A program made the translations under genes and the position numbers. Below are positions 17,901-24,570 of a stretch of DNA of 43,194 nt, piece by piece. The DNA is taken from contig JAFRYG010000192.1 in assembly GCA_017441205.1 (NCBI GenBank), forward strand, positions 1 through 43,194. The letters are read 5' to 3'. Numbering within the stretch: the first letter of the stretch is position 1; each line of letters opens with the position of its first letter. This DNA is from Pseudomonadota bacterium (GTDB lineage Bacteria; Myxococcota_A; Bradymonadia; UBA4248). The notes beneath the pieces were generated by a model. The model had not been told where the DNA came from, did no database searches, and saw only the letters and a program-made list of their open reading frames with translations.

Positions 17901-18109
17901 TGCTTTTCGTCACAGGATTCGCCTTTTTTGACGAGTTTGGCGCATTTGCCGTTGTCCAGACATTTTCCGGAATCACAATCTTCATCCTGTGAACACCCGG
18001 TTTTATCTCCTGGGTCTTCAACAGTCGAACCACTGCCGCTCGAGTCGTTGCTGCAGCCCCAGATCATCGCACAACAAAGTAAAGGCAACAAATACTGATG
18101 TCGTTTCAT
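14930..18109 (-). CDS. Large Cys-rich lipoprotein with FG-GAP/VCBS repeats
   Basis: I place the start at ATG 18109 (GGGAGAG 5 bp before it) rather than at an upstream codon: the protein then opens with a lipoprotein signal (MKRHQYLLPLLCCAMIWGC, Cys19), giving about 1059 residues. A Ser/Gly linker is followed by roughly 350 residues of Cys-rich EGF/Dickkopf-like modules (patterns such as CxxDxDC and CxxGxC). Then come FG-GAP/VCBS propeller repeats with Ca-binding loops (DLDGDGLMEIV, DVDGDTVPEVI, DFDSDGLPEIG, DFDGDGQAEAV, DVDDDGSAEIV) and a further Cys-rich C-terminal part. Probably an outer-membrane surface protein involved in binding or adhesion; no enzyme motif is seen. It stands alone. Confidence 0.82.
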   Translation of the reverse strand: MKRHQYLLPLLCCAMIWGCSNDSSGSGSTVEDPGDKTGCSQDEDCDSGKCLDNGKCAKLVKKGESCDEKHICKGDLKCKDGVCTDASGQKPKPEDGKCVVDDDCEDGSICVKEKCEEVKKLQSGDACSPSDKTAVCPENQGCYLGKCMTEEEYENADKCKSDDDCTDENYKTCLSNGLCGTIHSIGEDCDGNQDVCEEGLECAYGTCSKNVLEGGECSDDNHLICETGLNCIEGFCRKYEKDLEKGSECNASYRLCKEEFVCHEGICITEIPEDGDCNDSTENERCASGLACLKGKCTPFGDTCESTANCKEKDSFCCKSDECGLKDYCIPYDETTTHDENCRYTTKPGVFEGRIQCRWSGGAVGRSSAVVGKLGNKAGLKTVVAFVSYSGTNNGLQIINPETCETLETIPELTGGGIYPAIADLDGDGLMEIVARRGVYKWNPSTQKHEPKWNGNLDNAPAVFDVDGDTVPEVISGTAVYKGLTGEKITGNNKSGWRSTEAMGYFGGHPTLISDSNVLRWENKAWKQVATLGGAGVYTAYADFGTPGAAAANFDYENLDGFPEIVRVGDDTLTLFALVDNGKGGYNVQTLMSVSGFQIGGPVTIGDFDSDGLPEIGVASRGLFGVYDPRCKKYEAGKCADKNVLWERWSQDQSSGQTGSSLFDFDGDGQAEAVYADECFTRVYEGKTGKVLFSIRRSSGTSWEAPIIADVDDDGSAEIVMGSESEMRCTADTDNTDPIHEGIWCIDDEDCPTSKGCNKNVGYKDIGLCTCTSDSDCNTQYLPGESEVLELYKCVEPIHSSVGFMENRTNGASRSMVKGHKTRPDGWKAGDYKVCRATRNTKQIGSNDLVIYKDRLDRWVSSRNIWNQHSYNILNIEDDGKAPTKDQWTTNWNAKHPNMCIDDDKTKKAPMYNNFRLNKQGQFGAGAVPDITGRFIAGSICGETSDGRHVISGKLCNRGTKPVSTQLPASFFYYDKNNPEDRSRRICTSYTKEILGVGKCDKVGCEVSAEELAKLEGQDVIMVTNLDENGFASTVECNSDNNTDIIHIDTCKTEIEIVN

Positions 18110-18226
18110 ATTCTCTCCCACAGTTAAATATATCCGAATGAAACACTTCCATTGTGTCATATAGCAAAATATCTTCCCAAAACAAATACTATCTTAAATC
18201 AATCAGTCCAAAGACTTAAGATAGCA

Positions 18227-18290
18227 GGCCGAGCGTATTGCAGAGCAATAGCGAGGCCGGGGCAGCGTATTGCGAAGCAATAGCGGCCCC
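18227..18290. repeat. Tandem pair of 32-bp REP-like hairpins
   Basis: Unit 1 (18227-18258): arms GGCC/GGCC, core GCGTATTGC-AGA-GCAATAGCG. Unit 2 (18259-18290): arms GGGGC/GCCCC, core GCGTATTGC-GAA-GCAATAGCG. The units are exactly adjacent, equal in length and in the same orientation. They lie 12 bp behind the stop of the TonB-type gene. Confidence 0.9.
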
Positions 18291-18302
18291 GCCCCCAAAA
18301 AA

Positions 18303-19826
18303 CTAATCCTCAAGGGGATTGATGCGTTCCGACGGTGGAATGCTCGGCGGTTCTGATGGTTCAGGCGATTGCGATGGCTTTGCGTTCCCATCACCGGGAA
18401 GCTGAATTACCGATGGCTGAAGTCCCAGCTTCTTTTCCTGAGCCTGTACGGCCTTGAGGCTGAAGTTGAGCGCATCGCGCTTTGACCCTGTTAACCGGAA
18501 CACCTTGACGCCGAAGACGCCGCACTGACGCTGGTCTCGCCAAAAAGTCCAATGAATATAAGATCTTCCGTTTGGAGACTGCATTTCTTTGGGCGGCGGT
18601 GTACCAGGGGAAGAATTCCAGGCCACGTGAATGGCTTCATTGTCGTAATCCGTGATGCCGCTCGACCGAACCATGCGCACATCCGAAACAGCACCGAGAC
18701 CGTCGAGCGTAATTTCAAGAACTGCCTCGAGATCCGGATTATTGATGGCAGATCCGGGCTGGCGATATATCGTATCCAGGCGAAGCAAATAGCCATGAGC
18801 CCAGAGCGGATGAATTTCCTTGTGCATGAGCGCCAGATATTCAGCGACATCTTTTTGATGCGACAGGGAATTGCCCTGCTGTCCCGGACCGATCACGGGA
18901 CCGTCGGCATTATAGGCCGCTTCGTACCGTTTTTTGGCCAAATCCGCGGCGGCAACAAACTTGTTGGTATCGCGTTCGGCAAAATTCTGAGCTGCGATCT
19001 GAGCCGATTCATTCATGAGCTCGGGAGAAAAATTGAACGGCGAAATCCTGAGATTTTCAGGAGATATGGCGATGTGCGAAGGTTCCGTATTCTCGACATC
19101 CGGAGATGACTCAATCGGAGCGAGGTTTTCTGCAACCGCAGGTGTCTTCGGAGCATCCGAAGGCTTTTGGGGGCGCGGCTTTCTGGGCGCTTTGGGCTCT
19201 TGGGGAGGAGTTTTGGGCTGCTGTACCGGTTTTTCGGGCTTCCTGGGTTCCTGCTGAACAGATTTTGCAGCAGGTTCCTCGTTTTTCATGGGCTTGTCAG
19301 GTTCATAGAGCGAAGCCGTCATGACTTCATGTGCTTTGTATTCGATTTTGAACTGCGCAGAAAAAGCCCCCCCGGGTTTGCCGTTGCCGCTCGGAAATGC
19401 CCCCTCGAACTCTCCGTCAAAATAGTTGGGGTCCGAAACGACACCCCGCGAACCATCGAGAACGACGATTTCGTAATTCCCGGGCTCAAATACTGCGTCA
19501 AACTGAAATCCAAAATCGCGTTTTGGGTGTGCGCGCGCCCCCGAAACGAGTTCACGGGTTCCATCCGCCTGCACCCGATACAAAAAAGCCGCTTCGGGAT
19601 TGAGGTTATCCGGCTTGGATGTAAAAAAAACTGCCGGCTCAATGGCCTGAGCCGGCAAGAGGGACACGGTTTCTCCCGGGGCAGGCACCATTCCCGAAAC
19701 GTGTACATCGCGATCCGGCAAGAGTCTCCACGCAATTATCCCCACCAACAGTGCATGCAGAACGATGGCTGCCAGCCATGCTGCGCTCCAGCGCTTAAAA
19801 TGCAGATGTCGTAGGGGTTCGGTCAT
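18303..19826 (-). CDS. TonB-type protein with Pro-rich linker
   Basis: A 507-residue protein with the architecture of energy transducers: a short cytoplasmic start, one membrane helix (about 14-36: AWLAAIVLHALLVGIIAW), a periplasmic part, a Pro/Lys/Glu-rich linker (about 185-235, PxxPxKP type) and a C-terminal TonB-like domain (about 340-450; NPDLEAVLEITLDGLGAVSD and DYDNEAIHVAWN are the family blocks). TonB proteins couple the inner-membrane ion gradient to outer-membrane receptors. No exbB/exbD or receptor gene is close. The ~60 residues after the TonB domain are unusual, as is the extra region before the linker. It is the last gene of the rsfS-rlmH-comF-ykgJ-tonB series; the gap to ykgJ is 27 bp. 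Confidence 0.75.
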   Translation of the reverse strand: MTEPLRHLHFKRWSAAWLAAIVLHALLVGIIAWRLLPDRDVHVSGMVPAPGETVSLLPAQAIEPAVFFTSKPDNLNPEAAFLYRVQADGTRELVSGARAHPKRDFGFQFDAVFEPGNYEIVVLDGSRGVVSDPNYFDGEFEGAFPSGNGKPGGAFSAQFKIEYKAHEVMTASLYEPDKPMKNEEPAAKSVQQEPRKPEKPVQQPKTPPQEPKAPRKPRPQKPSDAPKTPAVAENLAPIESSPDVENTEPSHIAISPENLRISPFNFSPELMNESAQIAAQNFAERDTNKFVAAADLAKKRYEAAYNADGPVIGPGQQGNSLSHQKDVAEYLALMHKEIHPLWAHGYLLRLDTIYRQPGSAINNPDLEAVLEITLDGLGAVSDVRMVRSSGITDYDNEAIHVAWNSSPGTPPPKEMQSPNGRSYIHWTFWRDQRQCGVFGVKVFRLTGSKRDALNFSLKAVQAQEKKLGLQPSVIQLPGDGNAKPSQSPEPSEPPSIPPSERINPLED

Positions 19827-19853
19827 GAATTGCCCAATAAATAAGATAAACAG

Positions 19854-20276
19854 TTACAGACGCGCTTTCGAAGCAATGTCGTAAATTTCTTCTGCAGTCC
19901 AGTGCCTGCCATGATTCATTCCCGGACACATCTGAGCTGTTTCATCCCAATCCGATTTTGATGCCAGATTGCATCGCCAGAATGGAAAATCACGGCACTG
20001 CGAAGGCCGCACCTCGTAGACGCTGCACCCCTTTTCCTTATCGAAGAAAATGCAGTGACCATCCGGAAAATCATCGCGCGCCGTATAGGAATCCCGATGC
20101 GGACGCATATAATCACGCACAATGACCTCGCGCGTCAGACCTCGCGTATGATTTAAATGCTCGACGAGTGCATCGAATTCCCGGGGCGAAAAATAAACGA
20201 TCCCCGGTTCGCCGCAGCAGCAGCGACCGCATTGCTGACATGTAAACTGAAGACCTTTTTTCCAGAACTGAGACAT
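19854..20276 (-). CDS. YkgJ-family Cys-cluster protein
   Basis: A 140-residue protein of the YkgJ (CxxCxxCC) family, thought to bind zinc or iron. Motif FTCQQCGRCCCG lies near residue 12, a second Cys group GCSVYEVRPSQCRDFP near 85 and CPGMNHG near the end; this spacing is the family pattern. I start at ATG 20276. The longer frame reaching 20369 would translate the palindromic repeat at 20321-20347 and a heptad tract, so those extra 31 residues are not credible. No clear Shine-Dalgarno is seen. Its role is unknown. Neighbours are comF upstream and tonB downstream, same strand. Confidence 0.85.
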   Translation of the reverse strand: MSQFWKKGLQFTCQQCGRCCCGEPGIVYFSPREFDALVEHLNHTRGLTREVIVRDYMRPHRDSYTARDDFPDGHCIFFDKEKGCSVYEVRPSQCRDFPFWRCNLASKSDWDETAQMCPGMNHGRHWTAEEIYDIASKARL

Positions 20277-20284
20277 TTTTTCGA

Positions 20285-20305
20285 GAATGACGAATGACGA
20301 ATTAA
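20285..20305. repeat. Heptad repeat tract, GAATGAC type
   Basis: GAATGAC, GAATGAC, GAATTAA in strict 7-bp register, 16 bp from the palindromic repeat at 20321. Confidence 0.65.
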
Positions 20306-20320
20306 CCCAATAATCATCTG

Positions 20321-20347
20321 TACAGACGTGTCGCGACACGTCTCTGA
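20321..20347. repeat. ACAGACGT...ACGTCTCT palindromic repeat
   Basis: A perfect 20-bp palindrome AGACGTGTCGCGACACGTCT (20324-20343) with the family flanks TAC before and CTGA after. The centre GTGTCG/CGACAC differs from other copies yet is fully self-complementary. It sits between ykgJ and comF. Confidence 0.85.
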
Positions 20348-20365
20348 CAAACAATTGCGAATTAC

Positions 20366-21037
20366 TCACGATTTAACCGTATGCGCAAGTGCAATGAACC
20401 CCACCCACTTGACGCCAGCGGCCTTGAGCGCCCCCGCACAGACCGATCCCGTTGCGCCCGTCGTCGTTACATCGTCGATGAGCAGAACTTTTTCGGCCGC
20501 AAAACCATCCGCAACTTTAAAAGCACCATCCAGATTGTGCATGCGCTGTTCGTGATTCAACCCCGCCTGATGCGCCGTATGGCGCGTTCTCATCAGTACA
20601 TCATCGCGAAAATCCATCTTCATCGAAGCATTCTCCATCATGCGGTGAAGCTTCGACGCAAAAGACCATACGGGATCAAATCCGCGTTCCCGCAGCCGCC
20701 TGGGATGCGGCGGAACAGGAATCATGCAGTCCACGCCCTCTGCCATCGAACGTATGGCCTCGAGATGCGAAGGCAAGAAATCGAGAATGGCCTTTTGTGC
20801 AGCATAATCCTCGTGATACTTCCACTTGGCGATCAGACTCTGAACCGTCCCTTCGTACCGAAAAAAAGCAAATGCCCAATCGATATTTTCCGGCAGCGGC
20901 ATACCGGATGCGTCCAGAACGGACGCCTGGCACTCCTCACACAGGGACTTCGACGGCTCCGGCAGCAACACTTCGCATGATGCACACCGCGTCGGCCACA
21001 ATATGTGTTTTAATGCATCGAAGGTATCGAGAAGCAT
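20366..21037 (-). CDS. comF: ComF-family phosphoribosyltransferase-like protein
   Basis: A 223-residue ComF/GntX-type protein. The N terminus has a zinc-ribbon-like pair CASC...CEEC (about residues 18-36); the C-terminal half has the phosphoribosyltransferase signature VLLIDDVTTTGATG near residue 187 and the family block IPVPPHPRRLRERGFDP near 105. In competent bacteria ComF helps take single-stranded DNA into the cytoplasm; in others the role is unclear. It starts 15 bp after the rlmH stop, and GGAG stands upstream, so it belongs to the same transcript. Length is normal. Confidence 0.9.
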   Translation of the reverse strand: MLLDTFDALKHILWPTRCASCEVLLPEPSKSLCEECQASVLDASGMPLPENIDWAFAFFRYEGTVQSLIAKWKYHEDYAAQKAILDFLPSHLEAIRSMAEGVDCMIPVPPHPRRLRERGFDPVWSFASKLHRMMENASMKMDFRDDVLMRTRHTAHQAGLNHEQRMHNLDGAFKVADGFAAEKVLLIDDVTTTGATGSVCAGALKAAGVKWVGFIALAHTVKS

Positions 21038-21052
21038 CCGAAACTCGCTCCA

Positions 21053-21517
21053 TCACTTATGATAAGGTTCATTCTTGAGTATGGTCATAGCCCGGTACAA
21101 CTGCTCATACACGAGGACTCGCGCCAGCTCATGCGGAAATGTCAGCGGCGAAAGACCAAAAACCATATTCGCCCTCTGGCGCAGACACTCATGATGTCCG
21201 TAAGCCCCGCCGATCACAAAGGCCATATCCTGAGACTGTGCCATCAAACGCCCCACCATCTCCGAAAATTGTACGCTGCTGAACATCTTTCCGCGCTCAT
21301 CCAGCACAAACAAATACGTCGACGGCGCGACCATTTCCATAATCTGCCTCGATTCCCGCTCGCGAATCTGCATCTCGCTGAGCTTCGGCGACAGCTCGGA
21401 TTTGAGCTCGATTTCCTGAATATTCAGGTAATGCCTGAGCCGCTTCAGATACTCATCGGCTGCTGCCCGATAAGGCGCAAATTTCATTTTGCCAATGGCC
21501 ATGACTGTCGCAGACAT
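21053..21517 (-). CDS. rlmH: 23S rRNA (pseudouridine1915-N3)-methyltransferase RlmH
   Basis: A 154-residue SPOUT methyltransferase. The family blocks are complete: LDERGKMFSSVQFSEMVG, FVIGGAYG, LSPLTFPHELARVLVYEQLYRA and the terminal NEPYHK. RlmH methylates pseudouridine 1915 of 23S rRNA in the assembled 70S ribosome, using SAM bound at a trefoil knot. It follows rsfS with an 84-bp gap and precedes comF by 15 bp; rsfS-rlmH is a widely conserved pair. Confidence 0.97.
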   Translation of the reverse strand: MSATVMAIGKMKFAPYRAAADEYLKRLRHYLNIQEIELKSELSPKLSEMQIRERESRQIMEMVAPSTYLFVLDERGKMFSSVQFSEMVGRLMAQSQDMAFVIGGAYGHHECLRQRANMVFGLSPLTFPHELARVLVYEQLYRAMTILKNEPYHK

Positions 21518-21601
21518 GCAGAATCCGAAAGAAGCAGATGGAAAAATGGCGTTGCATCATCCGTATGACCAACGCCGATAAAACCCCAAAAGTACACCCG
21601 A

Positions 21602-22000
21602 TCAGAACATCGGCTCGTCATAGCTTTCGTCAGTCAGACGAAGCTCGGCAGGAATATCGACATCCAGCCGCGGTGCATCTTTCCACAACGCCTCAATGTT
21701 GTATTCCGTCCGCTTGTGACCATTAAAGATGTGGACGACGACATCACCGTAATCGAGCAAAACCCACTGGCCGTTTGCCTGGCCTTCGTTGCTGATACAC
21801 GTCCGCATATCGACGACTTCATTATCAATTCCGACCGAGATACCGTCCACATGGCGATCGCTCCGGCCCGAACACACGACGAGGAAATCCGCATAATCAC
21901 ACTTTCCGCGGACATCAATGATAACAGGTTCGATAGCCTTTTTGTCAATTGCTGCCTCGACAATCGCACGTGCAACCTGTTCACTCGTATAATCTTCCAT
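21602..22000 (-). CDS. rsfS: Ribosomal silencing factor RsfS
   Basis: A 132-residue RsfS (YbeB/Iojap). It binds L14 and blocks 50S-30S joining when nutrients are scarce. Blocks seen: DVRGKCDYADFLVVCSGRSD, then GQWVLLDYGDVVVHIF and TEYNIEALWKDAPRLD, the family core in order. Start chosen at ATG 22000, preceded by GGAG with 6-bp spacing (TCAGGAGTTGTTATG); the longer frame from 22030 lacks such a site. It is first in the rsfS-rlmH-comF run. Confidence 0.95.
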   Translation of the reverse strand: MEDYTSEQVARAIVEAAIDKKAIEPVIIDVRGKCDYADFLVVCSGRSDRHVDGISVGIDNEVVDMRTCISNEGQANGQWVLLDYGDVVVHIFNGHKRTEYNIEALWKDAPRLDVDIPAELRLTDESYDEPMF

Positions 22001-22085
22001 AACAACTCCTGATAAAAGATGCGGTCTCATACCGCGCTTTTGCCTACATATATGATTTTATCGCAAATGATTAGTCTTTTTATTT

Positions 22086-22157
22086 GGGCCGCCTTTTGGC
22101 CTGCGCCCAATACGGCGTCCCATTCGGGCTATTGGCCTGCGCCCAATACGCCCGAAT
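22086..22157. repeat. Tandem pair of 36-bp REP-like hairpins (reverse orientation)
   Basis: Unit 1 (22086-22121): arms GGGCCGCC/GGCGTCCC, one mismatch. Unit 2 (22122-22157): arms ATTCGGGC/GCCCGAAT, perfect. Both contain TTGGCCTGCGCCCAATACG (22096-22114, 22132-22150), a 19-bp direct repeat with 36-bp period. The minus strand shows CGTATTGG...CCAATA. They lie 7 bp behind the orn stop and in front of rsfS. Confidence 0.9.
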
Positions 22158-22164
22158 CTGCCGG

Positions 22165-22719
22165 TCAGTCCAGTTCCGGCTTAAACAGCATCCTGCGATA
22201 GTACCGCAATTCCTCAATGGATTCGCGGATATCGTCCAGCGCTCGATGATGATTGGCCTTTTTATAGGGTTCCAGCTTCGGATACCAGCGCCTCGCCATC
22301 TCCTTGAATGACGACACATCCACATTGCGATAATGCAGATACTGCGATGTCATCGGCATTTCCATATCGATAAAGCGCCTGTCCTGCCATACCGAATTGC
22401 CGCAAAGCGGCGCCAGATGCGGTTCACAATACTGCGAAATAAACTCAAACGTCAGACGGTCGGCATCTTCAATCTCAATGTCCGAGGCCAGGACGCGATC
22501 GACCAGCCCCGATGCCGTATGGTGCTTCGTATTCCAGTCATTCATGCCGTCGAGCAGTTCCTTCGGTCGATGTACGGCTATTTCCGGCCCCTCCGCGACG
22601 ACGTTGAGTTCTGAGTCCGTAATGAGTGTTGCTATCTCAATGATGTGATCGATGCGGGTATCCAGTCCCGTCATTTCACAGTCTATCCAGATCAGGGGTT
22701 GATGGATGCTGCGTGTCAT
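22165..22719 (-). CDS. orn: Oligoribonuclease
   Basis: A 184-residue DEDDh exoribonuclease that degrades RNA dinucleotides and completes mRNA and c-di-GMP (pGpG) turnover. Motifs: LIWIDCEMTGLD (Exo I), LCGNSVWQDRRFI (Exo II) and HRALDDIRESIEELRYYR (Exo III). Length and order match Orn closely. GGAAG lies 11 bp before the ATG. It is a single gene; the REP-like pair follows its stop. Confidence 0.97.
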   Translation of the reverse strand: MTRSIHQPLIWIDCEMTGLDTRIDHIIEIATLITDSELNVVAEGPEIAVHRPKELLDGMNDWNTKHHTASGLVDRVLASDIEIEDADRLTFEFISQYCEPHLAPLCGNSVWQDRRFIDMEMPMTSQYLHYRNVDVSSFKEMARRWYPKLEPYKKANHHRALDDIRESIEELRYYRRMLFKPELD

Positions 22720-23121
22720 TGCTTCACTATCTTCCTTATTGCATGTAAGTTCCGGTGTTTCGCATACCGATGCGAACGCACTTCCCGTCTATACACTATT
22801 TCTGCCCCCAATAGTCAAATTCAGCCCTAAAATAACGAACCACGCGATTACTACTCAGCCGGGGTTCTGCCCCGGACCCCGCCAAAAGGCTGAACACCAA
22901 TGGAACCCACAATCATTGTTGTTTTTCATCACGTTTTGTAAACCTAGCATTATCTCTCGATGGGATCCCTTTCCCATCTCTCTAAAGAAATTATTATGAA
23001 CTCAGCTTCACCATCCGCAAACCTGCTGACATTCGCACTAAAAATGTGAGCATCGTTAGATGCGAACAAATCCGTTTGTTAAAATAAAAAAGAAAGGCGG
23101 CTGAGTAATAACTCCACGCGA
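22720..23121. other. Gene-free stretch, 402 bp
   Basis: No credible coding frame. The only structure I see is a hairpin CCGGGG-TTCTG-CCCCGG (22859-22875) followed by a GGACCCCG tail, which may end transcription of the membrane-protein gene that stops at 23122. The side next to orn should hold its promoter, but I find no convincing -35/-10 pair. Confidence 0.4.
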
Positions 23122-23817
23122 CTATGATCTGCGAACATCCTGACAAAGCCACCCCAATACGGACAGATGCACCAGAATCAGGACAGCCAGAGGCCCCAGA
23201 CACTTCAATGCAATTCCCAGGTACCATGCGGCATCCACCGGTACACCGAAAAATATGGCATCCAGACATGAGACCGTCAGCACATGAACCCAAATCAAAA
23301 TGCTCACGACCGAAAGTATCCCGAAGATAATTATCCAAAACCACGAAAATCGCTTGTCTGCCGATGCCGGACGCGTCTCAAGCAAACAAACGACATCGTG
23401 GACCACGGACTTGTGTATTTTTTTGGCATCCGGTGGATTATCCTTTAAATCCCTGGCCTTCAGACGATCATACAGCTTCTCTCTCTCGAACGGATCCTGT
23501 CGTCTGCGCGGAGATAAAAAATATCCCCCCATGATCTGACACCCGACGGATGAAAGGATCTGAATCACAAATATCGACGATCCAATGGCAATCCATGTTT
23601 CCCTGTGCCTCAAAATGGGGTCATCCAGAATGTTGCCCGCCACGATCGCAACGAGGACATAGATCAGCGTCGTCATCAAATGGGTCAAAGCACCAAAAAA
23701 GACGCCAACCAGCGCACCGCGCCAGTACGGAAGCCTCGCCAGGTTCACGGTCAATGGCAGACATCCGGCATAAACGCCCAGGAACCCACCCAAAGCTATC
23801 TGACGCATAGTGAACAT
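23122..23817 (-). CDS. Integral membrane protein of unknown function
   Basis: A 231-residue protein with about five hydrophobic segments: two at the N terminus (about 6-60), one near 75-95, then a charged cytoplasmic stretch (about 100-155, rich in Arg, Lys and Asp) and two more near 160-190 and 200-225. I do not recognise the family. AAGGA stands 6 bp before the ATG at 23817, a good start. The composite repeat region 23839-24004 lies directly upstream, so its promoter must be within or before that element. It is a single gene. Confidence 0.7.
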   Translation of the reverse strand: MFTMRQIALGGFLGVYAGCLPLTVNLARLPYWRGALVGVFFGALTHLMTTLIYVLVAIVAGNILDDPILRHRETWIAIGSSIFVIQILSSVGCQIMGGYFLSPRRRQDPFEREKLYDRLKARDLKDNPPDAKKIHKSVVHDVVCLLETRPASADKRFSWFWIIIFGILSVVSILIWVHVLTVSCLDAIFFGVPVDAAWYLGIALKCLGPLAVLILVHLSVLGWLCQDVRRS

Positions 23818-23838
23818 TTCTATCCTTTTTTTCTCAGA

Positions 23839-23864
23839 TGTGACGCACCTCAGGGGCGTGTCTG
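23839..23864. repeat. TGTGACGC...GGGGCGTG hairpin repeat
   Basis: TGTGACGCACC-TCA-GGGGCGTGTCTG; the same fixed arms as the copies at 39176 and 43123, followed as there by a T-rich stretch and an ACAGACGT palindrome. Confidence 0.8.
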
Positions 23865-23870
23865 TTTTTT

Positions 23871-23922
23871 GTACAGACGTTCCGCGAAACGTCTCTATTC
23901 ACTATTCACTATTCACTACAAC
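23871..23922. repeat. ACAGACGT palindrome plus CTATTCA heptads
   Basis: The palindrome AGACGTTCCG/CGAAACGTCT (one mismatch) spans 23871-23897 with flanks. It runs directly into three CTATTCA heptads (23895-23915) and a diverged fourth, CTACAAC. Confidence 0.85.
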
Positions 23923-23932
23923 AACCAACGAA

Positions 23933-24004
23933 GTACAGACGTTCCGTGGAACGTCTCTAACGATTCCATGGAACGTCTCTAACGATTCCGTGGAACGTCT
24001 CTAA
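23933..24004. repeat. ACAGACGT palindrome with two 22-bp tandem half-copies
   Basis: A full palindrome with flanks lies at 23933-23960 (AGACGTTCCG/TGGAACGTCT). Its right 22 bp are then repeated twice in tandem (23961-23982, 23983-24004); in these the left arm is replaced by CGATTCC, while TGGAACGTCTCTAA is unchanged. Confidence 0.85.
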
Positions 24005-24020
24005 CGACTAAATAAAAACA

Positions 24021-24050
24021 AAAAAAAGGGATGCTCCTTTAGAACATCCC
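24021..24050 (-). terminator. Rho-independent terminator
   Basis: On the minus strand GGGATGTTC pairs with GAGCATCCC (one G-T) around TAAAG, followed by a run of seven T. It lies 87 bp behind the stop of the 24137 gene. Confidence 0.85.
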
Positions 24051-24136
24051 ATCAAACCAAAGGAACAGATCATCCCCTGTTCCCCTTATCAACGCCATTT
24101 GACCAGACAGCACTGCCAGTTCGACAGTTCAGAGGC

Positions 24137-24442
24137 TTACACATCAAGCCCACTGACAAATTCACGCAGAATTTGGCGATCTGTGCCTTTGGCAACAGGA
24201 ACTTCAGCATCCAGCTCGGCAATATTCCCCGCTTCCATCAGGGAAACACGCATCCGTGTGTCTTCACTTGCGCCGACAGCATATTCAAGAGCCTTGTCAT
24301 CATTTTCAGATAAGCCATAGTGCATGCGAATGACTTTCTCTTCGACGGGTTCAAGAAGTTCATATGGAGTTGTCTCGGGCTTTTTAGCAGGAGCAACCGT
24401 TGTCGACGTTCGGACTGATTTTTTAGTTTTTGTTTCCTTCAC
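24137..24442 (-). CDS. Small protein resembling sigma-70 region 4
   Basis: About 101 residues from GTG 24442, chosen because GGAG stands 7 bp before it; the longer frame also begins with GTG but without such a site. The first 25 residues are Lys/Thr-rich. Residues about 30-80 (LEPVEEKVIRMHYGLSENDD, then ALEYAVGASEDTRMRVSLME) line up with sigma-70 region 4: LxxxEEkVIrmRyGL, LEEVG, and TRERIRQIEA. The HTH recognition part is changed (RMRVSLMEAGNIAEL), so DNA binding is doubtful. It could be a small transcription regulator contacting RNA polymerase. It has its own terminator. Resemblance judged by eye only. Confidence 0.55.
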   Translation of the reverse strand: MKETKTKKSVRTSTTVAPAKKPETTPYELLEPVEEKVIRMHYGLSENDDKALEYAVGASEDTRMRVSLMEAGNIAELDAEVPVAKGTDRQILREFVSGLDV

Positions 24443-24570
24443 GTGAACTCTCCGATCTAGTTGGTTCGCGAACTTGCGACGCACACCAAAATATACCCAG
24501 CAAAGAATAAATCAAATTTTTGAGGCAGAAAAGTCGTTAATCACATTCTCCTTAATTGACGCCCCAAACA

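Noticed and set aside
18110..18160. Upstream 17 codons of the 14930 lipoprotein frame
   Set aside because: Starting at 18109 gives a Shine-Dalgarno and a clean lipoprotein signal; the extension spoils both.
24443..24484. Earlier GTG start (24484) for the sigma-region-4-like gene
   Set aside because: No ribosome-binding sequence precedes it, whereas GTG 24442 has GGAG at good spacing.
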